Shown piece by piece: positions 42,845-52,977 of a stretch of 64,000 bases of DNA. This DNA is from an uncultured Paracoccaceae bacterium (GTDB lineage: Bacteria; Pseudomonadota; Alphaproteobacteria; Rhodobacterales; Rhodobacteraceae). Position 1 is the first letter of the stretch. Every line of letters begins with the position of its first letter. The position numbers were made by a program, and so were the translations under genes. The notes below the pieces were generated by a model. The model was not told the origin of the DNA. It was given only the letters and a program-made list of their open reading frames with translations, and made no database searches. The stretch is taken from positions 62,001-126,000 of the forward strand of contig CANMKB010000003.1 of NCBI GenBank assembly GCA_947498415.1, in the 5' to 3' direction.

Positions 42845-44251
42845 ATGTCTGATCATTCTCTGGACCCGAAAGACTGGGCGGCGTTTCGCAAGCAAGCGCA
42901 AGACTTGCTCGACCATTGTATTGACCAGATGGAAGCAGCCGGTGATCGCCCTTGGCAGCAGGTACCCGACGACCTTGAGGCGCAATATGCGATTGGCAAA
43001 GGCGGAGATGTCCTCGCACGTTTGAAAGAGGATGTAATGCCCTATCATGCGGGCAACACACATCCGCGCTATTGGGGCTGGGTCCAAGGCTCTGGTCTGG
43101 CAACGGATGTGATGGCGGGCATGGTCACCGCGGTGATGAACTCGAATTGTGGAGGGCGGAACCACGGCGCCAATTATATGGAGCGCGCGGTCATCGACTG
43201 GACTCGTCAACAAATGGGCATGCCAGACACAACCTCGGGCGTTTTGGTCACCGGGACATCCCAGGCCACTTTGATTGCCTTTGCGGCGGCCCGCGTCCGG
43301 GCGCTTGGCAGCGAAGTGCGTGGCGCAGGGCAGGGCAACGTGCGCCTCACGGCTTATGCCGGGCAGGGTGTGCACAATGCGACGCGTAAAGCTATTCAAC
43401 TGATGGGGATTGGGTCTGACAACGTGCGTATTGTCCCGCTGGTGGAGGGGCAAATGGATATGGCAGAGCTGCGCCGCTTGATCGCCGCAGATCGCGCCGA
43501 AGGGGCACAGCCGTTTCTTGTGGTTGGCACAGCTGGGTCGGTAGACTTGGGATTGTTTGACGATTTCAACGCGTTGGCTGATGTCGCTGCCGAAGAAAAC
43601 CTGTGGCTGCATGTCGATGGCGCCTTTGGGGCGTGGACGCGGCTCGCAGATGATCCGTACCGGAGCTTAACCGATGGGCTTGAGCGTGTGGATTCCCTCG
43701 CGTTGGATTTCCACAAGTGGATGTATGTGGGCTATGACTGCGGTTTGGTTCTGATCCGAAACGAAGAAGAACACCGCGCGGCCTTTGCGGCGCGTCCGGT
43801 TTATCTGAAAGGCAAAGACCGTGGCGTCGCCAGTGGAGACCCATGGTACACGGACTACGGCATTGATTTGTCCCGTGGGAACCGCGCTTTGAAAGTGTGG
43901 ATGGCCTTAGAAACGCTTGGCGCAGATGCTTTTGGGCGTGCCATCACCAGCAATTGTGACCTGGCGCAAAGTATGGCTGATGAAGTCGCCAAGCATGACA
44001 ACATGCAAGCCGCGCGTCCGCCCGTATCAAATGTCTGCGTGTTCACCGCCCGCGCGGATCTGCCAGCCGAGGCGCAATCTGCACTGAACACCAAGATCGC
44101 TATCGAGATGCAAGAAAGCGGCGAGGCTGTCTTTTCGACCACGATGGTCGACGGGGTCGAAATGTTGCGGGCCGCAATCGTAAATCACCGCTCGTCTCAG
44201 GAAGATGTGCGCGCGGCTATTCGCGATGTGGCAAAACGGGCGGTGTTATAA
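42845..44251 (+). CDS. PLP-dependent (group II) amino-acid decarboxylase
   Basis: 468 residues from ATG 42845 (AGGAG eight bases upstream). Belongs to the glutamate/aromatic-L-amino-acid decarboxylase family: HVDGAFGAWTRLAD holds the PLP-pairing aspartate, DFHKWMYVGYDCG contains the Schiff-base lysine, and VTGTSQATLIAFAAAR is the phosphate-binding region. HVDGAFG and DFHKWM differ from the HVDAAYAG and PHKWL of dopa decarboxylases, so the amino-acid substrate is open. ATG-proximal region complete; overlaps the convergent DUF2461 gene by 6 bases. Confidence 0.88.
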   Translation: MSDHSLDPKDWAAFRKQAQDLLDHCIDQMEAAGDRPWQQVPDDLEAQYAIGKGGDVLARLKEDVMPYHAGNTHPRYWGWVQGSGLATDVMAGMVTAVMNSNCGGRNHGANYMERAVIDWTRQQMGMPDTTSGVLVTGTSQATLIAFAAARVRALGSEVRGAGQGNVRLTAYAGQGVHNATRKAIQLMGIGSDNVRIVPLVEGQMDMAELRRLIAADRAEGAQPFLVVGTAGSVDLGLFDDFNALADVAAEENLWLHVDGAFGAWTRLADDPYRSLTDGLERVDSLALDFHKWMYVGYDCGLVLIRNEEEHRAAFAARPVYLKGKDRGVASGDPWYTDYGIDLSRGNRALKVWMALETLGADAFGRAITSNCDLAQSMADEVAKHDNMQAARPPVSNVCVFTARADLPAEAQSALNTKIAIEMQESGEAVFSTTMVDGVEMLRAAIVNHRSSQEDVRAAIRDVAKRAVL

Positions 44252-44899
44252 TAGGGATTTCAGGCTGTCTGTCAGCGGCGTGAGGTCTGTGAAAACAGCC
44301 ATCAAATCCTTTGGTACGTCAGTCATTTCGTTGGCGTTAAAGTCTCGCCAAGCTGACAGGCTTTTGCGCCGTAGCAATTCGCCATGCGCATGATCTTTGT
44401 CAAATGGGGCAGGAATGCGCTTCAGCTCTGGTTCCGCAACCCGGTAGCCCTTGGTTTCTAGAGATTGAATCAACGCTGCCATTTCGGCACCGCCCTCGTT
44501 CCCGACATGCTCACGCCAAGCCAGCATGGTTTCTTTTTCAAATCCCATCAGGCCGGCGCCAACGGAAAGATAATCTCTGCCGATCCCAAAAAACCAACCC
44601 ATCGGTTGGCGGCCGTTCTCCATATCGGTCCAGAGCAGATGCAAATGGGTGTGATAGGGCGTCTTGTCTTTGGAAAACCGCACATCCCGATGGGGCCGAA
44701 ACAGTTTAGACTTGATCGCGCTGCCAGTGGCCTTGCTCAAATCAACAGCCACTTGATCCAATAGCAACTCAGCCGGGCGTTTGAGATCAGCATCATATTG
44801 GGCTTTGTGTTCAAGGAACCAATCCCGTGAATTGTTGTCATGCAGCGTGTTTAAAAATGTGCGGGCATCTGAAATCAGCGAGGAAAAGGCATCGGTCAT
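44246..44899 (-). CDS. DUF2461 family protein
   Basis: 217 residues. LNTLHDNNSRDWFLEHKAQYD near the N terminus, FRPHRDVRFSKDKTPYHTHL in the centre and GAGLMGFEKETMLAWREHV are the hallmarks of the DUF2461/TIGR02453 family. Cytosolic. No biochemical function established that I know of. Convergent with the decarboxylase. Confidence 0.85.
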   Translation of the reverse strand: MTDAFSSLISDARTFLNTLHDNNSRDWFLEHKAQYDADLKRPAELLLDQVAVDLSKATGSAIKSKLFRPHRDVRFSKDKTPYHTHLHLLWTDMENGRQPMGWFFGIGRDYLSVGAGLMGFEKETMLAWREHVGNEGGAEMAALIQSLETKGYRVAEPELKRIPAPFDKDHAHGELLRRKSLSAWRDFNANEMTDVPKDLMAVFTDLTPLTDSLKSLL

Positions 44900-45034
44900 G
44901 GTGGGCTCCTGTGGATGGGCTTAGTCTGACTTCAAATCGGTGGGCAGGTCCAGTCTCTTTCAAGTTTTCCAAGTGATCAAAAAATATGCGATCGCCGCTT
45001 GCCAAACCATGACGCGCTCCATAAGCCTTTCAAT

Positions 45035-46405
45035 ATGACACCCAGCAATATGACATATCGAGGCCACCTGCGGTCTCTGTCTCGCCTTGGCCTACCTCTG
45101 ATCGGTGGCCATGTGGCACAGTTCGCAATCGGTTTGACCGATACGATTATGCTTGGTCAGTATTCTGTTGATGCTTTGGCCTCTGTTGTGCTGGGGTCGA
45201 CCTTGTTTTTTGTATTATTCATTCTGGGATCAGGCTTTGGCATTGCGGTTATGCCGATGGTAGCAGAGGCGGATGCGCAGAATGATGACACAGCCATTCG
45301 CCGCATTGCCCGAATGGGCATGTGGCTGTCAGCCCTTTTTGCCATTTTGGTCTTACCAATGTTTTGGTTTTCAGGGCCGATCTTAACCGCGATTGGGCAA
45401 GAGCCTGATCTAGCACAAACTGCACAATCCTATCTGCGTATTGTTGGTGTAGGATTGTTGCCTGCTTTGCTGGTGATGGTGCTCAAAAGCTATCTTGCCG
45501 CGTTGGAACACACGCGCGTTGTCTTTTGGATCACCGTTCTTGCGGCTTTGGCGAATGTGTTGGTGAATTACGTATTGATTTTTGGCAACTGGGGCGCACC
45601 TGAACTGGGGGTGACCGGGGCCGCGATTGCGTCGTTGGTGGTGCAGGTTGTTTCCATTCTGGGCGTTGTGATTTACGCAGGTCGCAAGCTGCCAGAGCAC
45701 AGGTTGTTTGCACGTATCTGGAAACCAGACGCCGAAGTGCTGAGCCGCGTGTTTCGAATTGGGGCCCCGATTGGTCTGACCAATCTGGCTGAGGTTGGCC
45801 TGTTTGCTGCCAGTACGACGATGATGGGGTGGCTGGGGAAGATCCCGCTTGCCGCCCACGGGATTGCCCTTAACCTCGCGGGGCTGGCCTTTATGTTTCA
45901 TCTCGGCCTGTCCAACGCGGCGACCATTCGTGCAGGCAACGCAATCGGGCGCAAAGACAGTGAACATCTGGCACAGGGGGCACGCACTGCAATTGTGTTT
46001 AGCCTGAGCATGGCCGTGGTGGCCGTTTCTATTTTTGTGACCGTGCCTGAATTTCTGATTGGCGGCTTTGTCGACAAATCTGACCCCGACTATGATGCAA
46101 TCGTCGCAACCGGTGTGTCTTTGCTTTTGGTGGCCGCCTTGTTTCAATTTGTCGATGGGGCGCAAGCCATGGCGTTAGGCCTATTGCGCGGGGTGATGGA
46201 CACCCGCCAGCCCATGATCTTGGCTGCGATCAGCTATTGGGGTGTTGGGATGACCAGCGCCTATGTACTTGGCTTCACCTTTGATATGGGCGGTGTGGGC
46301 GTATGGCTTGGCCTTGTCATCGGCCTGAGCATGGCGGCGCTCTTGCTTATGCTGCGGTTTTGGCGCGGCAAATTGGCAGAGTTGCGCACATCCTTTGCGA
46401 CTTGA
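45035..46405 (+). CDS. MATE-family multidrug efflux protein, NorM-like
   Basis: 456 residues and about twelve membrane segments. SRLGLPLIGGHVAQFAIGLTD begins the first repeat; GNAIGRKDSEHLAQGARTAI and DGAQAMALGLLRGVMDTRQPM are NorM-type loops. Exports cationic drugs or metabolites in exchange for Na+ or H+. The start is uncertain: ATG 45035 and 45050 are both in frame and neither has a clear Shine-Dalgarno. Distinct from the DinF-like MATE at 20290. Confidence 0.9.
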   Translation: MTPSNMTYRGHLRSLSRLGLPLIGGHVAQFAIGLTDTIMLGQYSVDALASVVLGSTLFFVLFILGSGFGIAVMPMVAEADAQNDDTAIRRIARMGMWLSALFAILVLPMFWFSGPILTAIGQEPDLAQTAQSYLRIVGVGLLPALLVMVLKSYLAALEHTRVVFWITVLAALANVLVNYVLIFGNWGAPELGVTGAAIASLVVQVVSILGVVIYAGRKLPEHRLFARIWKPDAEVLSRVFRIGAPIGLTNLAEVGLFAASTTMMGWLGKIPLAAHGIALNLAGLAFMFHLGLSNAATIRAGNAIGRKDSEHLAQGARTAIVFSLSMAVVAVSIFVTVPEFLIGGFVDKSDPDYDAIVATGVSLLLVAALFQFVDGAQAMALGLLRGVMDTRQPMILAAISYWGVGMTSAYVLGFTFDMGGVGVWLGLVIGLSMAALLLMLRFWRGKLAELRTSFAT

Positions 46406-46470
46406 ATACGCAGGTTAGCGGTGTGCCTACGGCACGCTTGATTATATTTCGTGGTGGGATTTGCGCGGTC

Positions 46471-46884
46471 TTATGCCGATGTTTCGTCGCGTATGACGCG
46501 CTCGGCTTTTTTGCGCACCAAGACAGATCGAAGATCATGCATCGCCATCAACAGTGCATCTGTGACGGAGTCCAGTTCGATATCGGTCGCGGTGCTTTGT
46601 GCCCAATGGGCCGTTTGGTTTAAGTGATCGACTGCGCGGGAAATGTCATCAATACGGCGCCAATCCAAGGTTTCCTTGCGATCGGCGATCCAGGTGTTGA
46701 TGGCTTTGACATCATCTGCGGTCAAAGTGCGATCGCCTTGGGGGCGGATCTCTTCGGTGCGCATGATCACCGTTGCGATTTGGTCCATTTCCAAACGACT
46801 GTTGCGATTTTGCGCATCGATTTTGAAAACCGATGCGCCGGAGTCGCGTGTGCGAAAGAAATATTCGGGCAAATCGCCTGGCAT
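46471..46884 (-). CDS. Conserved hypothetical protein downstream of aspC
   Basis: 137 residues, soluble, mostly helical. It opens MPGDLPEYFFRTRDSGASVF, then IDAQNRNSRLEMDQIATVIM and WIADRKETLDWRRIDDIS. No domain recognised. It follows the aspartate aminotransferase gene by 10 bases on the same strand and is probably co-transcribed with it. Confidence 0.65.
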   Translation of the reverse strand: MPGDLPEYFFRTRDSGASVFKIDAQNRNSRLEMDQIATVIMRTEEIRPQGDRTLTADDVKAINTWIADRKETLDWRRIDDISRAVDHLNQTAHWAQSTATDIELDSVTDALLMAMHDLRSVLVRKKAERVIRDETSA

Positions 46885-46894
46885 GTGTATCCTC

Positions 46895-48154
<1,260 letters not shown>

Positions 48155-48232
48155 TCAAGCAAATTGGCTTGCTCAAATTCGGGGGCAGGGGTATTGCCCC
48201 TAGTCAATCGCCGTGACCGACCGGAGAGCGCT

Positions 48233-48496
48233 ATGCAAGAGACCCACGAGAACCGTCTGAAACGTATGAAAATGCGCTCGATGCGACGGGGTATCAAAGA
48301 GATGGATATTATCCTAAGCGCGTTTGCCGATGCCCAGTTGGCGGGGATGACCGCGGCGCAATTGGATCTTTACGATGCGCTTTTGCATGAAAATGATCAG
48401 GACCTCTATCAATGGGTCAGCGGGCAAGCCCCTGCAAAAGCAGAGTTTTCCAACTTGATTGCAGAAATTTCTGCATTCACGACGGGCGATAAATAG
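48233..48496 (+). CDS. sdhE: Succinate dehydrogenase assembly factor (SdhE/YgfY)
   Basis: Small protein needed for covalent flavinylation of SdhA. 87 residues from ATG 48233 (CCGGAGAGCG upstream); an in-frame extension to 48164 is unlike the family. MRSMRRGIKEMDIILSAFAD carries the RGxxE motif that contacts SdhA, followed by DALLHENDQDLYQWVSGQ. Not next to sdhCDAB here. Confidence 0.9.
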   Translation: MQETHENRLKRMKMRSMRRGIKEMDIILSAFADAQLAGMTAAQLDLYDALLHENDQDLYQWVSGQAPAKAEFSNLIAEISAFTTGDK

Positions 48497-48582
48497 TTGG
48501 TATTTTAGGCAATCTGCCAGACTTAACCGATTTTTCGCGAATTTGGTTCAGCTTGTTTCTGAGTTTGATGACGGAGACTGGC

Positions 48583-49095
48583 ATGAGCATTCATTCACAA
48601 TTAGGCCCATCGCCAATTGGCGCAGGTTCCAACCAACTATTTATGACCGGATACCTCGACGCGCTTGCTTTGGTAGAGCGGCTGCATCGTTTGTTGTTGG
48701 ATGTCATCAAAGATGAATTCGAACGGGTCGGTGTTTTGGAAATCAACGCAGTGCAGGCGCTGTTGTTGTTTAATATCGGCGACAATGAGGTCACGGCAGG
48801 CGAGCTGAAATCACGCGGTTACTATCAGGGCAGTAATGTCAGCTATAATCTAAAGAAGCTGGTCGAAACCGGCTATATGCATCACGAACGATGCGAGGTT
48901 GATCGTCGATCGGTGCGGGTTCGACTGACCGAAAAAGGGCGCAACATTCGCGACATCGTTGAAACTTTGTTTGGGCGCCATGCCGACGGGCTTGTCAAAA
49001 AAGGGGTGATTGACCCAGCGGGGTTAGAAGACATTACGTCATCTCTGCGTCGGGTCGAACGCTATTGGGGCGACCAAATCCGGTATATTTACTAA
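48583..49095 (+). CDS. MarR-family regulator, LdtR-like
   Basis: 170 residues from ATG 48583 (CGGAGACTGGC upstream). N-terminal dimerisation helix (TGYLDALALVERLHRLLLDV), wing-helix core (ITAGELKSRGYYQGSNVSYN with V for the first I here) and CEVDRRSVRVRLTEKGRNIRD. Conserved in alphaproteobacteria; the Liberibacter homologue LdtR controls an L,D-transpeptidase. Small-molecule-responsive winged helix. Target genes cannot be read from context: the nearest neighbours are sdhE and gloA. Confidence 0.85.
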   Translation: MSIHSQLGPSPIGAGSNQLFMTGYLDALALVERLHRLLLDVIKDEFERVGVLEINAVQALLLFNIGDNEVTAGELKSRGYYQGSNVSYNLKKLVETGYMHHERCEVDRRSVRVRLTEKGRNIRDIVETLFGRHADGLVKKGVIDPAGLEDITSSLRRVERYWGDQIRYIY

Positions 49096-49113
49096 CCGGA
49101 TTTGGCTGATCCC

Positions 49114-49542
49114 TTACCAGTGACCTGAGTTTTCCATGCTGGCCCATGGTTCTTGCGCTGGCAGTGCGTCACCCATCTGCAGCAGCTCGATCGACACATT
49201 ATCCGGTGAACGCACAAAGGCCATATGCCCATCCCGCGGAGGTCGGTTAATAGTGACGCCGTTGTCCATCAGCTTCTGGCACAGGGCATAGATATCTTCG
49301 ACCGCATAGGCGAGGTGGCCAAAGTGGCGGCTGTCGCTTGGCAGGCCTTCGTCACCATCCCAATTGTATGTCAGCTCAACTGGGCATTCTTCTTGTCCTT
49401 CAGCCGCCATAAAGACCAATGTGAAACGTCCGCCTTCAGAGTCGCGGCGCCGGGTTTCTTTCAGGCCGAGCAACTCGAAAAAGGCCACGGATTTTTCCAA
49501 ATCAGCAACACGAACCATCGTGTGAAGATACTTCAATTTCAT
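49114..49542 (-). CDS. gloA: Lactoylglutathione lyase (glyoxalase I)
   Basis: Isomerises the hemithioacetal of methylglyoxal and glutathione. 142 residues from ATG 49542 (CGGAGCAAGAA upstream). Metal ligands are visible: His in KYLHTMVRVADLEKSVAFF, Glu in VELTYNWD, His in RHFGHLAYAVED, Glu in SIELLQMGD. Monocistronic, convergent with the MarR gene. Confidence 0.9.
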   Translation of the reverse strand: MKLKYLHTMVRVADLEKSVAFFELLGLKETRRRDSEGGRFTLVFMAAEGQEECPVELTYNWDGDEGLPSDSRHFGHLAYAVEDIYALCQKLMDNGVTINRPPRDGHMAFVRSPDNVSIELLQMGDALPAQEPWASMENSGHW

Positions 49543-49746
49543 TTCTTGCTCCGGAGAATGCGCGTTTAACGAGGGGCTAGAATTGCCCTGATAGCGCAAA
49601 CTTTACCGCGACTGTGGAGAATGATCTAGGATTATCTGGGGGATCAGAAATTTCCTGCAACAATATCTAGCGGTGAATTTGAAAATCAGGTATTTCGGTT
49701 GGGTGCTTTCAGCTAGCTGAGTCTGCCCAAGGGGATGGAGGATATC

Positions 49747-50580
49747 GTGAAACAGTATCACGACGCATTGCAGTCAATCTTAGACAATGGTGTTGAGACA
49801 ACCGATCGAACCGGAACCGGTACGATATCCCACTTTGGCATGCAGGCACGTTACCCTTTGTCTGATGGGTTTCCGCTGGTGACAACAAAGAAATTGCACC
49901 TGAAATCCATCATTCACGAGCTGCTATGGTTTCTAAGTGGCGACACCAATATTCGCTATCTTCAAGAAAATGGCGTTTCGATATGGGATGAGTGGGCCGA
50001 TCAGAATGGCGATCTTGGCCCTGTATACGGTCATCAATGGCGCCGCTTTCCGGCGCTTGAGCCCGTCGATGCACCCGTTGGCGAAGAGCAGCTTTATCGT
50101 AAAAAGACGGTTGATCAGATTGCGGACCTGATTGAGCTCATCAAAACCTCACCTGACAGCCGCCGTATGATCGTATCTGCTTGGAACCCAGCAGACGTTC
50201 CCGACATGGCCCTGCCGCCATGCCATACGCTTTGGCAGGTCAAAGTGTTGGGCGGAAAGCTCCATTTGCAACTTTATCAACGTTCCGCCGATATGTTCCT
50301 TGGCGTGCCGTTTAACATCGCGTCTTACGCGCTGTTGCAGGTCATGCTGGCCCATGTCACAGGCTACGAACCTGGCGATTTTGTGCATACAATGGGCGAT
50401 GCCCACATCTATTCCAACCATATGGATCAGGTGAAAACCCAACTGTCTCGAACGCCAAAGGCATTGCCGCAACTTCGGATCAAACGGCAGGTTTCATCGA
50501 TTTTTGACTTCACATTTGATGACTTCGAAATTCTAAACTATGACCCCGATCCGGCGATCAAAGCGCCCGTTGCTGTCTAA
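49747..50580 (+). CDS. thyA: Thymidylate synthase
   Basis: Methylates dUMP to dTMP with methylene-THF. 277 residues from GTG 49747, chosen because GGAGG lies five bases upstream and [12 protein letters not shown] aligns with the normal N terminus; the ATG at 49735 would put four extra residues in front. Nucleophile Cys159 in [15 protein letters not shown] near the start, and [20 protein letters not shown] are intact. First gene of thyA-folA; the 11-base gap carries the next ribosome site. Confidence 0.96.
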   Translation: MKQYHDALQSILDNGVETTDRTGTGTISHFGMQARYPLSDGFPLVTTKKLHLKSIIHELLWFLSGDTNIRYLQENGVSIWDEWADQNGDLGPVYGHQWRRFPALEPVDAPVGEEQLYRKKTVDQIADLIELIKTSPDSRRMIVSAWNPADVPDMALPPCHTLWQVKVLGGKLHLQLYQRSADMFLGVPFNIASYALLQVMLAHVTGYEPGDFVHTMGDAHIYSNHMDQVKTQLSRTPKALPQLRIKRQVSSIFDFTFDDFEILNYDPDPAIKAPVAV

Positions 50581-50591
50581 GGAAGATTGAC

Positions 50592-51071
50592 ATGATCAGC
50601 TTGATTGTTGCCCGTGACCGCAATGGCGCGATTGGGAAAGATAATGACATTCCATGGCACGCCCCCGAAGATCTTAAGTTTTTTAAACGCGAGACGCTGG
50701 GTGGGGCCGTTGTGATGGGGCGCAATACGTGGGAAAGCCTTCCGTTCAAGCCACTGAAAAATCGCCTGAATATTGTCGTCACATCACAGAGTGACATCGC
50801 TGAAAATTGCTGTGGTTCCGTGGCCGAGGCGATTGAGTTGGCCCAATCTGAAGGCTACCAGCGCATCTATGGCATGGGCGGAGCAGGGATCTATCGTGCG
50901 ATGCTACCGCTTGCGGATCGCCTTCTTGTCACAGAGGTTGCGTTGACGGTGCAAGACCCAGACACCTATTTCCCAGAATTCGGCGAAGATGAGTGGGAGC
51001 TGCGCACAAGGTACGAACTGCGCAGCGAAAACCCAGCTTGTATTGCCCACGAATACCTGCGTCGCCGTTAA
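50592..51071 (+). CDS. folA: Dihydrofolate reductase
   Basis: Regenerates tetrahydrofolate from the dihydrofolate produced by ThyA. 159 residues: SLIVARDRNGAIGKDNDIPW, substrate-binding acidic residue within WHAPEDLKFF (Glu26/Asp27), VVMGRNTWESLP and the NADPH loop YGMGGAGIYRAML. The ATG follows AAGGAAGATTGAC. The usual partner arrangement with thyA supports the call. Confidence 0.96.
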   Translation: MISLIVARDRNGAIGKDNDIPWHAPEDLKFFKRETLGGAVVMGRNTWESLPFKPLKNRLNIVVTSQSDIAENCCGSVAEAIELAQSEGYQRIYGMGGAGIYRAMLPLADRLLVTEVALTVQDPDTYFPEFGEDEWELRTRYELRSENPACIAHEYLRRR

Positions 51072-51231
51072 TTTCGGGAAAAGGCGAGTCAAATATGTCG
51101 CGTCTACGCATCAAGTTTGGTTCAAAGTGTTGATCTTGGGTCAGAAAAATTGACGGTCCAGCGAAATTCGCTAGTCTGAGCACCAATAGACCACCTGTAT
51201 AATAGAGCAGTTCAACAGAAAAGGTGTCACC

Positions 51232-51579
51232 ATGTTGAAGAAATCGCTGATCGCCGCGCTATTTGCCGCAGTTGCAGCACCTGCGCACGCGACCTGTGTA
51301 ATCTTTCCGTGCACAATTCCGGAAGATCCTGAAATTACGTTTGTTCCTGTCACGCCACCTCAGGTCGCAGCAGGCTGTGCCTATCGCGCTGCCGCATCTC
51401 GCGACAACTTCTGCCCGTCAGGCCTTCAGCCTGTGCAAAGCGGCGGAATGATCAGCTGTGGTGTGCCAAAGCAAGGCGAAATCTGTCACACGCCAAAGGC
51501 TGTGAAAAAGGTTAAGAAGGTCAAACGCTCGCGCCTTGTATGCCCAGTGGGCGAAAAAGGATGCTACACCACCAACTGA
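51232..51579 (+). CDS. Small secreted Cys-rich protein
   Basis: 115 residues with a signal peptide (LKKSLIAALFAAVAAPAHA), then a mature part containing eight cysteines (TCVIFPCTI, AGCAYRA, NFCPSG, ISCGVP, EICHTP, LVCPVGEKGC) and a Lys/Val-rich stretch (KAVKKVKKVKRSR). Pairing in disulfides suggests a periplasmic or secreted role. No family recognised. Confidence 0.6.
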   Translation: MLKKSLIAALFAAVAAPAHATCVIFPCTIPEDPEITFVPVTPPQVAAGCAYRAAASRDNFCPSGLQPVQSGGMISCGVPKQGEICHTPKAVKKVKKVKRSRLVCPVGEKGCYTTN

Positions 51580-51611
51580 TGTCGGTGGCGTGGTAAGCTT
51601 GAAACGCGATA

Positions 51612-51629
51612 GGGGCGTTCACACGCCCC
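51612..51629. terminator. Weak hairpin between convergent genes
   Basis: GGGGCGT pairs with ACGCCCC around TCAC, between the secreted protein and cspA. There is no proper T-run, so any terminator role is uncertain. Confidence 0.4.
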
Positions 51630-51638
51630 GCGCAAATT

Positions 51639-51845
51639 TTACGCGAGTTTTAGATCGCTGGCCATTTGACGGCCATCACGACCCTCAGACAATTCAAATT
51701 CAACTTTTTGATTGTCGGCCAGACCTGTCAGGCCAGAACGTTCCACAGCGGAAATATGAACGAATACGTCCTTGCCGCCTTCATCAGGTGCAATAAAGCC
51801 GTAGCCTTTAGTTGTGTTAAACCATTTTACGGTGCCACTTGGCAT
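51639..51845 (-). CDS. cspA: Cold-shock protein
   Basis: 68 residues, one complete cold-shock domain: GTVKWFNTTKGYGFI (RNP1 region) and KDVFVHISAVERSG (RNP2), with the last strand ending SDLKLA. RNA and single-strand DNA chaperone. AAGGAGA precedes the ATG. The 5' region on the minus strand contains a hairpin (CCCCG...CGGGG at 51875-51889), typical for such transcripts though I cannot show it is thermosensing. Confidence 0.95.
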   Translation of the reverse strand: MPSGTVKWFNTTKGYGFIAPDEGGKDVFVHISAVERSGLTGLADNQKVEFELSEGRDGRQMASDLKLA

Positions 51846-52052
51846 ACCGTCTCTCCTTCTACTTCAAACAGTCGCCCCGTTGTGCGGGGTGTCGCATTCG
51901 ATTTCGCGCTTTTGATCTTAAAATTAAGATGGCCCGGCGTACGAAACAAAATGTTACGGTTGGATGATTGCATGGCCTATGTAAAAAGCAAGCAAAACCA
52001 CGTTAAAAAAATAAAAGACTGAGACCAAAGCCACACATGGCGCGGAGGAATT

Positions 52053-52364
52053 ATGAAACTTTATGGCCTAAAAAACTGTGATACGTGCCGTAAGGCGTTG
52101 AAAACATTATGTAACGTTGAGTTTATCGATGTCCGTGCTGATGGTGTTCCCACAACGGTTTTAGAGGCCGCTTTTGATGCTTTTGGCAGCGCATTGGTTA
52201 ATACACGGTCCACAACATGGCGCCAACTGAGCGAAGACGAGCGGGCGCAGGCCCCCTTAGAGCTGTTGAAAGCGCATCCAACTTTGATGAAACGTCCCCT
52301 GATAGAGGCGAATGAAACGCTGTATTTGGGGTGGGCAAAAGACACCCAGACAGCATTTGGATAA
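52053..52364 (+). CDS. ArsC/Spx-family thioredoxin-fold protein (YffB-like)
   Basis: 103 residues. LYGLKNCDTCRKALKTL carries a CxxC (Cys9, Cys12), unlike the single-cysteine ArsC at 21615. The remainder (TTWRQLSEDE, HPTLMKRPLIEANETLYLGW) follows the YffB/Spx fold. Function in arsenate reduction is doubtful; a glutathione-dependent thiol reductase is the common suggestion. AGGAATT precedes the ATG. Confidence 0.85.
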   Translation: MKLYGLKNCDTCRKALKTLCNVEFIDVRADGVPTTVLEAAFDAFGSALVNTRSTTWRQLSEDERAQAPLELLKAHPTLMKRPLIEANETLYLGWAKDTQTAFG

Positions 52365-52367
52365 ACG

Positions 52368-52394
52368 AAAAAGCAGCGCTTAGCGCTGCTTTTT
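52368..52394. terminator. Bidirectional palindromic terminator
   Basis: AAAAAGCAGCGCT and AGCGCTGCTTTTT are perfect 13-bp arms around a single T, between the convergent yffB-like gene and the doxX gene of the bufferin operon. Confidence 0.9.
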
Positions 52395-52413
52395 ATTAGG
52401 TTATTTGACAGCT

Positions 52414-52977
52414 TTAAGCTGTTTGGGATTGGGATGCCATACGGCGAGAAAGCACCTGATCCAAAGACAGTATCCCGGCGCCTTTGACGACCAAGATCAG
52501 AAGAAGCAGTACCCAAAAGCTGCGTTGGTCCATGATGTGCGCATCTGAGATCCGGTCAAACCAGCTGCCGATGGTGCTTGCATCAGCGCCGTGGCCGTAG
52601 ATGTCTGTCAGGCTTTGCACAACCACAAAACCGATCATGCCAATTGCGGCGAGACGGGTGAATAGACCCAATACAATCAAGGCAGGCAAGATGAACTCTG
52701 CCATGGTACCAGCCCAAACAACGGCCCAGTGGAACAGACCCAGCTGGCTGCTGTCATAGCTGACGGATTCGAATACCTTTGGCCAGATTTGTGCATAGGC
52801 CCCGGTGCTCGGAACGAAGATACCAAAGATACCATCGCCAAGTTTGGTGAGGCCTGAGTTCCAGAAATAGCCCACCAGTACGGCGGCAAAAAGGAATCGT
52901 GCCAGTGTTGGCAGGATCCAGTCTTGACGATCGACGCGGCTAAAGATGGCATTGTGGAGGGAAATAAGGGGATTCAT
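52414..52977 (-). CDS. DoxX-family membrane protein of the bufferin operon
   Basis: 187 residues with four membrane segments (ARFLFAAVLVGYFWNSGLTKL, FHWAVVWAGTMAEFILPALIV and two more), the DoxX fold. DoxX members are common last genes of buf operons, where a role in respiratory or redox support of the maturation or in metal handling has been suggested; I know of no settled activity. ATGA overlap with bufC. Confidence 0.85.
   Translation of the reverse strand: MNPLISLHNAIFSRVDRQDWILPTLARFLFAAVLVGYFWNSGLTKLGDGIFGIFVPSTGAYAQIWPKVFESVSYDSSQLGLFHWAVVWAGTMAEFILPALIVLGLFTRLAAIGMIGFVVVQSLTDIYGHGADASTIGSWFDRISDAHIMDQRSFWVLLLLILVVKGAGILSLDQVLSRRMASQSQTA

Noticed and set aside
45410..46165. 251-codon minus-strand frame inside the NorM-type gene
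   Set aside because: Antisense shadow of a membrane transporter; composition dominated by Asn/His/Gln as expected from reversed hydrophobic codons.
46414..46433. GC hairpin after the NorM-type gene
   Set aside because: GTGTGCC/GGCACGC pairs through a wobble only, with no T-run; too weak to call a terminator.
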